46,498 nucleotides of DNA, from the NCBI GenBank assembly GCA_963205465.1, contig CAUJKG010000020.1, positions 1 through 46,498 on the forward strand, read 5' to 3'. The first letter of the stretch is position 1, and each line of letters starts with the position of its first letter. Both the position numbers and the translations under genes were made by a program. The notes beneath the pieces were generated by a model. The model was not told where the DNA came from. It ran no database searches and worked only from the letters and a program-made list of their open reading frames with translations. The stretch is from Pseudomonadota bacterium. GTDB lineage: Bacteria; Pseudomonadota; Alphaproteobacteria; Rhizobiales; Xanthobacteraceae. Positions 8,147 to 16,020 of the stretch are shown here, in pieces.

Positions 8147-8943
8147 AGCCCCCTGCTCGCATTTCCTTCGAGAACGTCGCGCTGGAATTTGCCGGCAAGA
8201 ATGGCCCCGTCCGCGTGGTCGACAACGTCTCCTACGAGATCGGCAACGGCGAGTTTGTTTCGATTATCGGCCCGTCCGGCTGCGGCAAGACCACGATGAT
8301 GAACATGGTCGCGGGCTTCCTGCAGCCCACGAGCGGCAGCGTCAAAGTCGACGGCAAGGTGGTCACCGGCCCCGGTCCCGACCGCGGCGTGATCTTTCAG
8401 GAGTACGGCGTATTCCCCTGGCTCACCGTGAAGGACAACATCGACTTCGGCCTCACGCTTTCCGCAAACCGGAAGCCGAAAGCCGAGCGCGAGGAAATCT
8501 GCAATCGCTATATGAAGCTGATGGGCCTCAGCGACTTCGCCGATGCTTTTCCGAAGATGCTGTCCGGCGGCATGCGGCAGCGGCTCGCCATTGCCCGCGC
8601 CTACGCGGTCAAACCGCAGTTTCTCTTGATGGACGAGCCGTTCGGCGCGCTCGATGCGCAGACCCGCGCGCATATGCAGGATTTGCTACTGCAGGCCCTG
8701 CAAACCGAGGGCAAGACCGTGATGCTGATCACGCATTCGGTCGAGGAAGCGGTTTATATGTCCTCGCGGATCGTGGTGATGACCGCGCGCCCCACACGGA
8801 TTCGCGAAATCATCGAAGTCCCATTTCCTTATCCGCGTGATGCATCGCTGCATGAGGATCCATTGTTCGGCCAGCTGCGCTCGCGCGTTCGCAGCCTGGT
8901 AATGCGGGAATACGCCGCCCAAGCGCGCCAATCGAGTGAATGA
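8143..8943 (+). CDS. ABC transporter ATP-binding protein, nitrate/taurine type
   Basis: This is the cytoplasmic ATPase of the transporter, 266 aa. It shows Walker A (IIGPSGCGKTTMMN), the Q-loop (VIFQEYGVFPW), the ABC signature (LSGGMRQR), Walker B (FLLMDEPFGALD) and the switch His (LITHSVEEAV). It starts at a GTG (8143-8145) inside the permease stop codon region, giving a 4-nt overlap; upstream extensions of the frame lie within the permease gene. It is closely related in form to SsuB/TauB/NrtD proteins. Overlaps on both sides show a tightly coupled operon. Confidence 0.94.
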   Translation: MKPPARISFENVALEFAGKNGPVRVVDNVSYEIGNGEFVSIIGPSGCGKTTMMNMVAGFLQPTSGSVKVDGKVVTGPGPDRGVIFQEYGVFPWLTVKDNIDFGLTLSANRKPKAEREEICNRYMKLMGLSDFADAFPKMLSGGMRQRLAIARAYAVKPQFLLMDEPFGALDAQTRAHMQDLLLQALQTEGKTVMLITHSVEEAVYMSSRIVVMTARPTRIREIIEVPFPYPRDASLHEDPLFGQLRSRVRSLVMREYAAQARQSSE

Positions 8944-8966
8944 AAACCAGAACCAGGGAGAAAGTG

Positions 8967-9965
8967 ATGAGTCTGAAGAGGAGAACCTTTCTGCAAGGCG
9001 CCGGCGCGGTTGCCGGTCTGTCCGTGCTCGGCGCGCCCGCCATCGCGCAGAGCAAGACCAAGGTGAAGGTCGGCTATCTGCATACGCCGGCCGTTGACGG
9101 CCAGATCTGGACCGGGATCAATAACGGCAGCTTCGGCAAACAGGGCCTCGACCTGGAAATGATCCAGTTCACGACCGGCCTCGAACTGTTCCAGGCCATG
9201 ATCGGCGGCAGTCTCGACGTGCTGGCGACCGGTGCGGTGATCTCGAACTTCCCTGCGCGCGGCCAGGGTAAAGCGTTCCTCATCAACAACGTCGAATTCG
9301 CCACTGCGCAGCTCTGGGTGAACGAGAGCATCAAGAGCTTCGCCGACCTCAAGGGCAAGAAAATTTCGACCACCACCGGCACCACCGCGCACGTCTTCCT
9401 CGACAACGCGCTGCGTGCAAACAAGATCGATCCCAACGACGTCGAGATCGTGAACCAGCGCATGGCGGAAGCGGTGACCTCCTTCATCTCCGGCGCGGTG
9501 CCGGCAGTAGCGCTCTGGGTGCCGTTCGACGTGACCGTGAAGGCGAAGGCGAAAGGCGTGCGCAAGCTCGTCGACGCATCGGCCTATTATCCGCAGGCGG
9601 CCATCGTGGGCGGCTGGGCAGCGCGCAACGACTACTACGACAAGAACCGCGAGACCTGCCAGAAGATCATCCGTGGCTGGCAGGAAGCGAACGACTACCT
9701 GATCGGGCCGAAATCCGCGGAAGCGGTCGCTGCACTCCAGAAGTCGCAATATCCGCAGGTGCCGCTTCCCGACTTCCAGGAGCAGTTCAAAGCCTCGCGT
9801 TATTTCGGCTCGGTCGAATGGCGCAAGCTCTACGCAGACGGCACGGTCACCAAGTGGCTGCAGCAGGTCAGCGACTTCTTCGTGAAGTTCGGCAAGATCC
9901 AGAACGCGGTTCCTGCAAACCAGTATTTCGATCCGAAACTCTTCATCGAAACGATCAAGGTTTGA
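8967..9965 (+). CDS. ABC transporter substrate-binding protein, NMT1/SsuA/TauA-like, Tat-exported
   Basis: This is the periplasmic binding protein of the transporter, 332 aa. It has a twin-arginine signal (KRRTFLQGAGAVAG) with likely cleavage after APAIAQ near residue 27. The mature part has the SsuA/TauA layout, including DLKGKKISTTTGTTAH, which binds the ligand head group in this family. I prefer the ATG at 8967 because AGGGAGAAAG precedes it; an ATG at 8940 overlapping the ATPase stop would add nine residues. The stop overlaps the following oxidoreductase start by 1 nt (TGATG), which ties the transporter to that enzyme. Confidence 0.92.
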   Translation: MSLKRRTFLQGAGAVAGLSVLGAPAIAQSKTKVKVGYLHTPAVDGQIWTGINNGSFGKQGLDLEMIQFTTGLELFQAMIGGSLDVLATGAVISNFPARGQGKAFLINNVEFATAQLWVNESIKSFADLKGKKISTTTGTTAHVFLDNALRANKIDPNDVEIVNQRMAEAVTSFISGAVPAVALWVPFDVTVKAKAKGVRKLVDASAYYPQAAIVGGWAARNDYYDKNRETCQKIIRGWQEANDYLIGPKSAEAVAALQKSQYPQVPLPDFQEQFKASRYFGSVEWRKLYADGTVTKWLQQVSDFFVKFGKIQNAVPANQYFDPKLFIETIKV

Positions 9966-11557
9966 TGCAGGAATACGACTATATCGTCGTGGGGGCCGGT
10001 TCGGCGGGATGTATCCTGGCGAACCGGCTTTCCGCCAATCCGGATGCGCAGGTTCTCTTGCTGGAGGCCGGCGGCCCGGACCGGAATTTCTGGCTGCGCC
10101 TTCCGGTCGGCTACTACCGGACAATCTACGACACCCGCTTCTCCCGCCTGTTCGATACCGAGCCGAGCGAAGGCAGCGGCGGCCGGAACGTGGTCTGGCC
10201 GCGCGGCAGGATTGTCGGCGGCTCTTCTTCCATCAACGGGCTGATCTTCATTCGCGGCCAGCGTGACGATTTCGACGATTGGGAAAAGCTCGGCGCGAAG
10301 GGCTGGTCGTATCATTCGGTCCTGCCGTATTTCAAAAAGATCGAAAGCTACAGCGGCGGCGAGAGCCAGTATCACGGCTCCTTCGGCGAAATCGGCGTCT
10401 CCGATCTGCGCAACGAGAACGCATCCTGCGCCGCTTGGATCGAGGCGGCGACGCAATTCGGTCTGCCGCGCAATCCAGACTTCAACGCCGAGAGTACCTA
10501 TGGCGTCGGCGCGTACCAATTGAGCATCAAGAACGGCTGGCGCTCCAGCTCGTCGCGCGAATTTCTCAACCCCGTGCGCGGGCGTAAGAACCTCCACGTC
10601 GTCACGAACGCGCTCGCAAGCCGCGTGTTGTTCAAGGGCAGCCGCGCCACCGGCGTCGAGTTCATCCGCAACGGCAAACGCGAAGAGGTTCGCACGCGCA
10701 AGGAAGTCATCCTTTCGAGTGGTTCGCTGCAGTCACCACAACTGTTGCAGCTTTCCGGCGTCGGCCCCGCCGATCTCCTGCGCAGGCACAGCATTCCGGT
10801 CGTCGCCGATCTTCCCGGCGTCGGCGAGAATTTGCAGGACCACTATCAGGTGCGGACCATCGTGAAGCTGAAGACCGGGGACTCGCTCAACGACGCCGTG
10901 CGCAATCCGATCAAGCTCGCGGCTATGGGTTTGCAGTGGCTATTCGGAAACCGCGGCCCCCTCACCGTCGGCGCCGGTCAGGTCGGTGGCGGCGCCTGCA
11001 CGCAATATGCGCAGAACGGACGGCCCGATATTCAGTTCAACGTCATGCCGCTCTCGGTCGATAAGCCCGGCGAACCCTTGCACAATTACTCCGGCTTCAC
11101 CGCCTCGGCCTGGCAGTGCCACCCGCGCTCGCGCGGCACAGTAACGATCCGCTCAACCGATCCAGCCGAGCAACCGCGGATCGAGCCTCGGTATCTCTCC
11201 GAGGAGATCGATCAGAAGACCATCGTCGCGGCACTCGAGATCATGCGCGATATCTACCGGCAGCCGGCGTTCCGCGATTTCTGGAGCGAGGAAGTCGTGC
11301 CGGGGGCGCAGGCGAAAACTTACGAGGATCTGCTCGCCTTCGCGCGAAACGGCGGCGGGACGGTGTTTCACGCCGTCGGCACCTGCCGCATGGGTAGCGA
11401 CGATCGGGCCGTCGTCGATCCGAGCTTAAAAGTTCGCGGCGTAGAAGGATTGCGCGTCGCCGACGCTTCGATCATGCCGACGATCACATCCGCCAATACC
11501 AACGCCGCTTCGCTGATGATCGGCGAGAAGGCCGCAAGCCATATCCTCAACGGCTAG
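9965..11557 (+). CDS. GMC-family FAD oxidoreductase (choline dehydrogenase-like)
   Basis: This flavoenzyme oxidises an alcohol to an aldehyde or acid; the 530-aa length is normal for the family. It shows the N-terminal FAD motif (YIVVGAGSAGCILANRLS), the GMC signature 1 region (GRIVGGSSSINGLIFIRGQ), signature 2 (SSGSLQSPQLLQLSGVGP) and the C-terminal catalytic block with His (VFHAVGTCRMG, then TITSANTNAASLMIGEKA). It has no signal peptide, so it acts in the cytoplasm or at the inner membrane. Its start codon overlaps the stop of the binding-protein gene, so it likely acts on the compound brought in by that transporter. Choline itself is not implied. Confidence 0.93.
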   Translation: MQEYDYIVVGAGSAGCILANRLSANPDAQVLLLEAGGPDRNFWLRLPVGYYRTIYDTRFSRLFDTEPSEGSGGRNVVWPRGRIVGGSSSINGLIFIRGQRDDFDDWEKLGAKGWSYHSVLPYFKKIESYSGGESQYHGSFGEIGVSDLRNENASCAAWIEAATQFGLPRNPDFNAESTYGVGAYQLSIKNGWRSSSSREFLNPVRGRKNLHVVTNALASRVLFKGSRATGVEFIRNGKREEVRTRKEVILSSGSLQSPQLLQLSGVGPADLLRRHSIPVVADLPGVGENLQDHYQVRTIVKLKTGDSLNDAVRNPIKLAAMGLQWLFGNRGPLTVGAGQVGGGACTQYAQNGRPDIQFNVMPLSVDKPGEPLHNYSGFTASAWQCHPRSRGTVTIRSTDPAEQPRIEPRYLSEEIDQKTIVAALEIMRDIYRQPAFRDFWSEEVVPGAQAKTYEDLLAFARNGGGTVFHAVGTCRMGSDDRAVVDPSLKVRGVEGLRVADASIMPTITSANTNAASLMIGEKAASHILNG

Positions 11558-11775
11558 ATGGCTTTTAAGAACTCCGCGCGGATCGAAGCGCCAGCTGGTC
11601 CGGGCCGGAACGCCTACGATAAGGCGCGGCAACGGCCTGCTCCACTGAGACGAGAGTATTCCTTCGAGATCGCGAACCTTCATGCCGACACCCTGACCGA
11701 ACGACAGGGCACTCCAGTGATGCCGACCGCACGAGCAATAGCTTCGAGGCGCAGTCTATGGCTGACAGCATACGC
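11558..11775. other. Gene-free stretch between GMC oxidoreductase and the sox locus
   Basis: No convincing gene is seen on either strand. The open frames here give low-complexity Arg/Ala-rich peptides without a ribosome site or recognisable domain. The stretch separates the rightward transporter/oxidoreductase operon from the terminator of the convergent leftward sox operon. I see no clear rightward terminator hairpin with a T-run. Confidence 0.5.
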
Positions 11776-11819
11776 AAAAAAACCGGCTTCCCGAGAGACG
11801 GTCTGCCTCCGAAAGCCGG
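11776..11819 (-). terminator. Rho-independent terminator of the leftward sox/cytochrome operon
   Basis: On the minus strand a GC-rich stem (CCGGCTT at 11813-11819 pairing with AAGCCGG at 11783-11789) is followed by seven T residues (11776-11782). It lies about 40 nt beyond the stop of the cytochrome c2 gene. Confidence 0.8.
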
Positions 11820-11860
11820 CTCTTATTCCGGGGCGTCCGCACGCGAAGCGCGCGCCGCTG

Positions 11861-12253
11861 CTACTGCTTCTTGCCGTCCTTGTCGTATTGCTTGAGGAAG
11901 GCAGTTAGGTTGGCAATTTCCGTATCGTTCTTGATGCCAATGAACGCCATACGATTGCCCGGCATGAAGGCTTTCGGATCCTTGATGTAGGTTGCGAAGG
12001 TCTTCTCGTCCCAGACAACGCCGGAATTCTTGTTCGCGTCGCTATATTTAAAGCCATCGATGGTGCCCGCCTTGCGGCCGAAAAGGCCGTTCAAAACTGG
12101 GCCCACGCCATTCTTCGCATTCTCGCCGACGGTGTGACACGCGCGGCACTTGTTGAAGGACTTCTGCCCGTCGGCAATATCCTGGGCATTGGCAAGACCC
12201 GCGAGCGCCGAAAGCATGGCGGCCAGCGGAAGCGTTATGATCAGAGTTCGCAT
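11861..12253 (-). CDS. Class I cytochrome c (cytochrome c2/c550 type)
   Basis: This is a periplasmic mono-haem electron carrier of 130 aa. A Sec signal peptide (MRTLIITLPLAAMLSALAGLANA) precedes the mature protein. The haem site is CRACH (residues 36-40) and the sixth ligand is Met102 in PGNRMAF, the classic cytochrome c2 arrangement. It is the last gene of the leftward sox operon and probably carries electrons from the Sox proteins and flavocytochrome to a terminal oxidase (inference). A terminator-like hairpin separates it from fccB, so its expression may differ from that of the genes before it. Confidence 0.93.
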   Translation of the reverse strand: MRTLIITLPLAAMLSALAGLANAQDIADGQKSFNKCRACHTVGENAKNGVGPVLNGLFGRKAGTIDGFKYSDANKNSGVVWDEKTFATYIKDPKAFMPGNRMAFIGIKNDTEIANLTAFLKQYDKDGKKQ

Positions 12254-12286
12254 GATTTTCCTTCGGCGTTTTCTTAGTCACGAAAA

Positions 12287-12318
12287 CCGGCACGCTCCGA
12301 TATTGCGAAGCGCGCCGG
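12287..12318 (-). terminator. Stem-loop between fccB/soxF and cytochrome c2 genes (partial terminator or mRNA processing site)
   Basis: On the minus strand CCGGCGCGCT pairs with AGCGTGCCGG (10 bp with one G-U) around a 12-nt loop and is followed by TTTT. The short T-run suggests partial termination or transcript processing, which would set a different level for the last gene. Confidence 0.5.
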
Positions 12319-12334
12319 ACTCTTTTTTGTTTCT

Positions 12335-13612
12335 CTAGCCAAACATGTCTGCGGAGATTGCGCTGTACCAGCCCATGTTTTCCACCTGGGTGGCCTTGCG
12401 CAACTCGGCGGATTCTCCGGTCTTGGAGATAAAGGTTTCGACTGCGGCGATCTTGCCGTCCTTGGCTTCATAACGGCCACCGACCTTCACGGTGTCGTCT
12501 GTTTCGATCAGACTCCAGCACGTATTGGCGTAACGTGCCGGGAAAGTATCCGACTTCGTCAACTCGCCGCGGATCATCAGCGCCGCAACCTTGGCCTGGC
12601 TGTTGGCGGAGAACGCCGACTTCGGCATGTCACCGGCGATGCATGCGTCACCGAGCACGTAAATGTTCGGATCGACGGCCGACTTCATGTTGGTCGGATC
12701 GATCTGGCAAAAGCCGCCGGCATTGGCGAGCTTGGCGTCGAGCGCGATGGTGCCAGCCGTCTGCGCCGGGATCACGTTGACGAGCGCGGCTTTGTAGGTC
12801 TCGAAGCCGGTAACGACGGTGTTGGTCTTCGGGTCCACCGATTTCAGGCCGTCATGCACCTTCGGCCCGAGCCATTCGACCATGCCCTTGTAGTATTTCT
12901 CCCAGCCTTCCTGAAACAGGCCCTGCTTGGAGAAATTTTCCTTCGGATCGATGACGATGATCTTGCTCTTGTTCTTGCCTGCGGCCTTCAACGCATGCGC
13001 CATCATCGAAACGCGCTCATAGGGCCCCGGCGGGCAACGGTAGGGATTGGGCGGGGCTATCATCACGATCAGGCCGCCGTCCGGCACTTCGTCGAGCCGC
13101 TTTTTGAGCAACAAGGTTTGCGCGCCGGGCTGCCACGCATGCGGCATGACCTCTTCGTGCTCCTTGCCCCAGCCGGGAACGGAATCGTATTTCAGCGCGA
13201 TGCCCGGCGAGATCACCAGCCGGTCGTAGGAAAGCCGCGATCCGTCCGCGAGCACGACTTCCTTCTTGTCGCGATCGATCGCCTTGGCCCATTGGTGATT
13301 CATCTTCACGCCGTAAGCGGAAGCGACCTTCTCGTAGCCATGGGTGATCGAGTCGTAACTGCGGAAGCCGCCAAGATAGAGATTCGAATGGAAGCAGGTC
13401 TGGTAGCGCTTCAGCGGCTCGACCAGCGTGACGTCGATCGCGCCCTTGCTGTCTCTGGCGATATATTTGGCAGCCGTGACGCCGCCCGCGCCACCACCGA
13501 TCACCACCACTTTCGGCTTGGCCTGGCCGAGCACACCAGCCGTTCCGAATGCCGATACACCGGCGACTGCTGCCGACGTCTGCAAAAACCTTCTACGTGT
13601 GAACTGGTTCAT
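12335..13612 (-). CDS. soxF: Sulfide dehydrogenase flavoprotein (flavocytochrome c, FccB/SoxF)
   Basis: This is the periplasmic FAD subunit that oxidises sulfide (or a Sox-bound sulfane) and reduces the partner cytochrome. The 425-aa protein carries a Tat signal (FTRRRFLQTSAAVAG), the FAD motif VVVIGGGAGG (about 35-44) and Cys73 in YQTCFHSN, the position that binds FAD covalently in FccB. It also has YRCPPGPYE and FCQIDPT with the cysteines of the redox-active disulfide. The C-terminal dimerisation domain is present. I chose the ATG at 13610-13612, preceded by AGGAGGAAGCGGGAG; a longer frame to 13741 overlaps the cytochrome gene. It is paired with the small cytochrome encoded just upstream. 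Confidence 0.93.
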   Translation of the reverse strand: MNQFTRRRFLQTSAAVAGVSAFGTAGVLGQAKPKVVVIGGGAGGVTAAKYIARDSKGAIDVTLVEPLKRYQTCFHSNLYLGGFRSYDSITHGYEKVASAYGVKMNHQWAKAIDRDKKEVVLADGSRLSYDRLVISPGIALKYDSVPGWGKEHEEVMPHAWQPGAQTLLLKKRLDEVPDGGLIVMIAPPNPYRCPPGPYERVSMMAHALKAAGKNKSKIIVIDPKENFSKQGLFQEGWEKYYKGMVEWLGPKVHDGLKSVDPKTNTVVTGFETYKAALVNVIPAQTAGTIALDAKLANAGGFCQIDPTNMKSAVDPNIYVLGDACIAGDMPKSAFSANSQAKVAALMIRGELTKSDTFPARYANTCWSLIETDDTVKVGGRYEAKDGKIAAVETFISKTGESAELRKATQVENMGWYSAISADMFG

Positions 13613-13691
13613 CTCCCGCTTCCTCCTTCTGTTTCGTTGTCCGGCAGCGTCTGCCGTTCTTTTTATTCTACCCGCTACAGCACTCGTACTA

Positions 13692-14045
13692 TTACTTTCC
13701 TTCGCCTTCAAAGTACGCCGCCAGAGCGGCGATTTCCTCATCCGTCAAACGGGACGCGATGGTCCGCATCACCTCGTTGTCGCGCTCCTTCGCCCGATAG
13801 GATTTGACCACGGCAACGAACTGATCCCTGGGCCATCCGACGATGGCGGGAATTCCAGCCGAGGCACCCGAGAGCTGATGACAGGACGTGCATTCGGACG
13901 CGAGATACTGCCCCAGTGCCTTGTTGTCGGCGTAGACCTGAGGCGCAAAAAGTACGGTGGCGATGCAGGGCCCGAACCGCCAGCACCGCAGCGCGCGACA
14001 GGCGCTTCCCTTCTGCGGCTTTGTCCGGGCTGTTGTCTCCTTCAT
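13692..14045 (-). CDS. Mono-haem cytochrome c, FccA/SoxE-like subunit
   Basis: This small periplasmic cytochrome (117 aa) is likely the electron-accepting partner of the FccB flavoprotein encoded next. A hydrophobic export segment ends near residue 39 (VLFAPQVYA). The haem site is CTSCH (52-56) and Met93 (EVMRTIASRLTDEEIAALAAYF) is the likely distal ligand; that helix is typical of FccA and c553-like cytochromes. The ATG (14043-14045) overlaps the soxD stop by 1 nt (TGATG). The N-terminus is cysteine- and arginine-rich (ACRALRCWRFGPC), odd for a signal peptide. An alternative reading is a detached second haem domain of SoxD. Confidence 0.85.
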   Translation of the reverse strand: MKETTARTKPQKGSACRALRCWRFGPCIATVLFAPQVYADNKALGQYLASECTSCHQLSGASAGIPAIVGWPRDQFVAVVKSYRAKERDNEVMRTIASRLTDEEIAALAAYFEGEGK

Positions 14046-14701
14046 CAATCGACCTTCGGCGCGTTCTTGTTCTCTTCGGGGGTCACGTCGATGGCGCGTG
14101 CCTTGTTGAGCACCGTAACTTCCTTCTTGCAGTTGGTCATACAGACCTTTTTGTTCCAGAACGCCTTTTCCGCTTTTTCGCGATCGTCGTCATAAAACCC
14201 TTCCGCGTTCGGAAGTTTTACCTTGCCGAAATTCTCTTTCGAAAGAACGAAATCGTCGGGAACGATATTATTCATATTCAGAAGAAAGGCGACGATCGCA
14301 TAGGTGTCGTCCGCACTCAGGGACTGCGCGTTGCCGTAAGGCATGGCGCGGCGGATATAATCATAAACGGTGGACAGGTAAGGCCAGAACGAGCCGACCG
14401 TTTTTTCTGGCCGATCCGACTTCAACGAGTTGAGACCACCGGCCAGCACCGGCCAGCGTCCTGCGCCTTCGCCGAACTCGCCATGACACGACGCGCATTG
14501 CGCAAGAAACAGTTCCTCCCCCTGCTTCACGCTGCCTTTGCCCGGCGGCAGGCCCTGCCCATCCGGCCTCACGTCGATGTCCCAGGCCGCAACTTCCTCA
14601 GGCAGCGCGACGCGGCCGAGATTGAGCTTTTGCGCGGCGACTGGATACGACAAGAATGCAAGCGCCAGAACCGCGCAAAGGATTTTAAGAGACTTCGACA
14701 T
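14045..14701 (-). CDS. soxD: Sulfane dehydrogenase cytochrome subunit SoxD (single-haem form)
   Basis: This is the periplasmic cytochrome c partner of SoxC. The 218-aa protein has a Sec signal (about residues 1-23), a haem motif CASCH (69-73) and a probable Met119 ligand (RRAMPYGNAQSLSADD). It ends with a lysine-rich tail that holds two further cysteines, Cys186 and Cys190 (CMTNC). SoxD of Paracoccus is a longer di-haem protein; only one CXXCH is present here. I chose the ATG at 14699-14701; one 15 nt further upstream is possible. The start overlaps the soxC 3' end, and the stop overlaps the next cytochrome gene. Confidence 0.88.
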   Translation of the reverse strand: MSKSLKILCAVLALAFLSYPVAAQKLNLGRVALPEEVAAWDIDVRPDGQGLPPGKGSVKQGEELFLAQCASCHGEFGEGAGRWPVLAGGLNSLKSDRPEKTVGSFWPYLSTVYDYIRRAMPYGNAQSLSADDTYAIVAFLLNMNNIVPDDFVLSKENFGKVKLPNAEGFYDDDREKAEKAFWNKKVCMTNCKKEVTVLNKARAIDVTPEENKNAPKVD

Positions 14702-16013
14702 TTTCGGTCTCGCCATTCTTGTGCACCAGCCAGGTCTGGATGCCGTTATTATGGTAGATTGAATTCACGCCGCGCACTTTGCGCAGTTCTTCTTTCGTCG
14801 GCTGCACGTAGCCGGTGGAGTCGAAGGCGCGCGACTGCACCAGCAGTTCCTCGCCACTCCAGTTGATGTCGACATAAAAGCGCGTCAGCGACATCGGCAG
14901 CACCGGACCATCGATCCGCGCGGTGCTCCAGTTCTTGCCACCATCGATCGAGACATCGACCCGCGTGATGTGACCGCGGCCGGACCAAGCGAGCCCGGTA
15001 AGAACGTTCGGCCCTTTGTGCTTGAGCGGCGCCTGCGGGCTCGGATTGGTAACGACCGATTTTGCATCCATCACATAAGTGAAGCGGCGAGATTTGCCGT
15101 CCGCGAGCAGGTCCGTGTATTTCGAAGTTTCCTCGCGATGCTGCCATGGCTCGTCGCCGACCTTGATGCGGCGCAGCCACTTGACCCACATATTGCCTTC
15201 CCAGCCCGGCACCACGATGCGGAGCGGATAGCCCTGCTCCGGACGAAGCGCCTCGCCGTTCATGCCCCAGGCGACGATGCAATCCTTCAGCGCCTTCTCG
15301 AGCGGGATCGAGCGTGTCATCGCGGCGGAGTCCGAACCCTCCGCAAGGATCCATTTCGCGTTGGTCCGCACGCCCGCCTGATCGAGCAAAGTCTTCAGCG
15401 GAATGCCGGTGTACATGACGTTGTGCACCATGCCGTGCGTATATTGGCAGCCGTTCAACTGCGCGCCGCGCCACTCCATGCCGCTGTTGGCCGCACACTC
15501 CAGGAAATAGATCTTGTTCACGCGGCCGGGGAAACGCTTGAGATCTTCCATCGTGAACACGAGCGGCTTGTCGACGAGGCCGCTGATCATCAACCGGTGT
15601 TGCGCCGGATCGATTTCGGCGATGCCGCCGTGGTGACGCTCGAAGCACAACCCGCTCGGCGTGATGATGCCGTCAAGCTCGTGCAGCGGCGTGAAGTTTA
15701 CGGAGGACTCGCGGCTGGCCGTGAGCCATTCGACGTCTCGCCGCACGACATTCTTCTCGAATTTGGACGGCGAGCCGTAAGGCCGCGCAGCGACGCCATC
15801 GCCGAGATAACGCGACCAGTCCGGCAATTCGGTAATTGCGGGATCGGGCTTGGTCGGCGATTGCGCCAGAGCCGGCATCGACGTAGCAACGGCAGCGCCG
15901 GCAAGACCGGCTGCGGTCAGAAAGCGTCTGCGGTCCAGCGTCTTGCCGGAAGTGCCACTGGTAACGCGTTCATTGCCGCGAACCTGATCGGTACTCTTGT
16001 GCCTGAGATCCAT
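14685..16013 (-). CDS. soxC: Sulfane dehydrogenase molybdopterin subunit SoxC
   Basis: This is a periplasmic molybdenum enzyme of the sulfite oxidase family that, with SoxD, oxidises the sulfane sulfur bound to SoxY and lets thiosulfate be converted fully to sulfate. The protein is 442 aa. It has a Tat signal (DRRRFLTAAGLAGAAVA, 28-44), the molybdenum-ligand Cys173 in YFLECAANSG, the Moco-binding core, and a C-terminal Mo-co dimerisation domain (RGHITRVDVSIDGGKNWSTA). It lies 7 nt after soxB and overlaps soxD. Presence of SoxCD predicts no need to store sulfur globules. Confidence 0.96.
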   Translation of the reverse strand: MDLRHKSTDQVRGNERVTSGTSGKTLDRRRFLTAAGLAGAAVATSMPALAQSPTKPDPAITELPDWSRYLGDGVAARPYGSPSKFEKNVVRRDVEWLTASRESSVNFTPLHELDGIITPSGLCFERHHGGIAEIDPAQHRLMISGLVDKPLVFTMEDLKRFPGRVNKIYFLECAANSGMEWRGAQLNGCQYTHGMVHNVMYTGIPLKTLLDQAGVRTNAKWILAEGSDSAAMTRSIPLEKALKDCIVAWGMNGEALRPEQGYPLRIVVPGWEGNMWVKWLRRIKVGDEPWQHREETSKYTDLLADGKSRRFTYVMDAKSVVTNPSPQAPLKHKGPNVLTGLAWSGRGHITRVDVSIDGGKNWSTARIDGPVLPMSLTRFYVDINWSGEELLVQSRAFDSTGYVQPTKEELRKVRGVNSIYHNNGIQTWLVHKNGETENVEVS

Positions 16014-16020
16014 AGCTCAC

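Noticed and set aside
9965..11557. Choline dehydrogenase betA
   Set aside because: Only GMC family features are seen; there is no betaine aldehyde dehydrogenase or BetI regulator next to it.
11558..11908. 116-aa open frame right after the GMC gene
   Set aside because: It has an ATG next to the stop but a composition without domains, and it runs over the terminator and the end of the convergent cytochrome gene.
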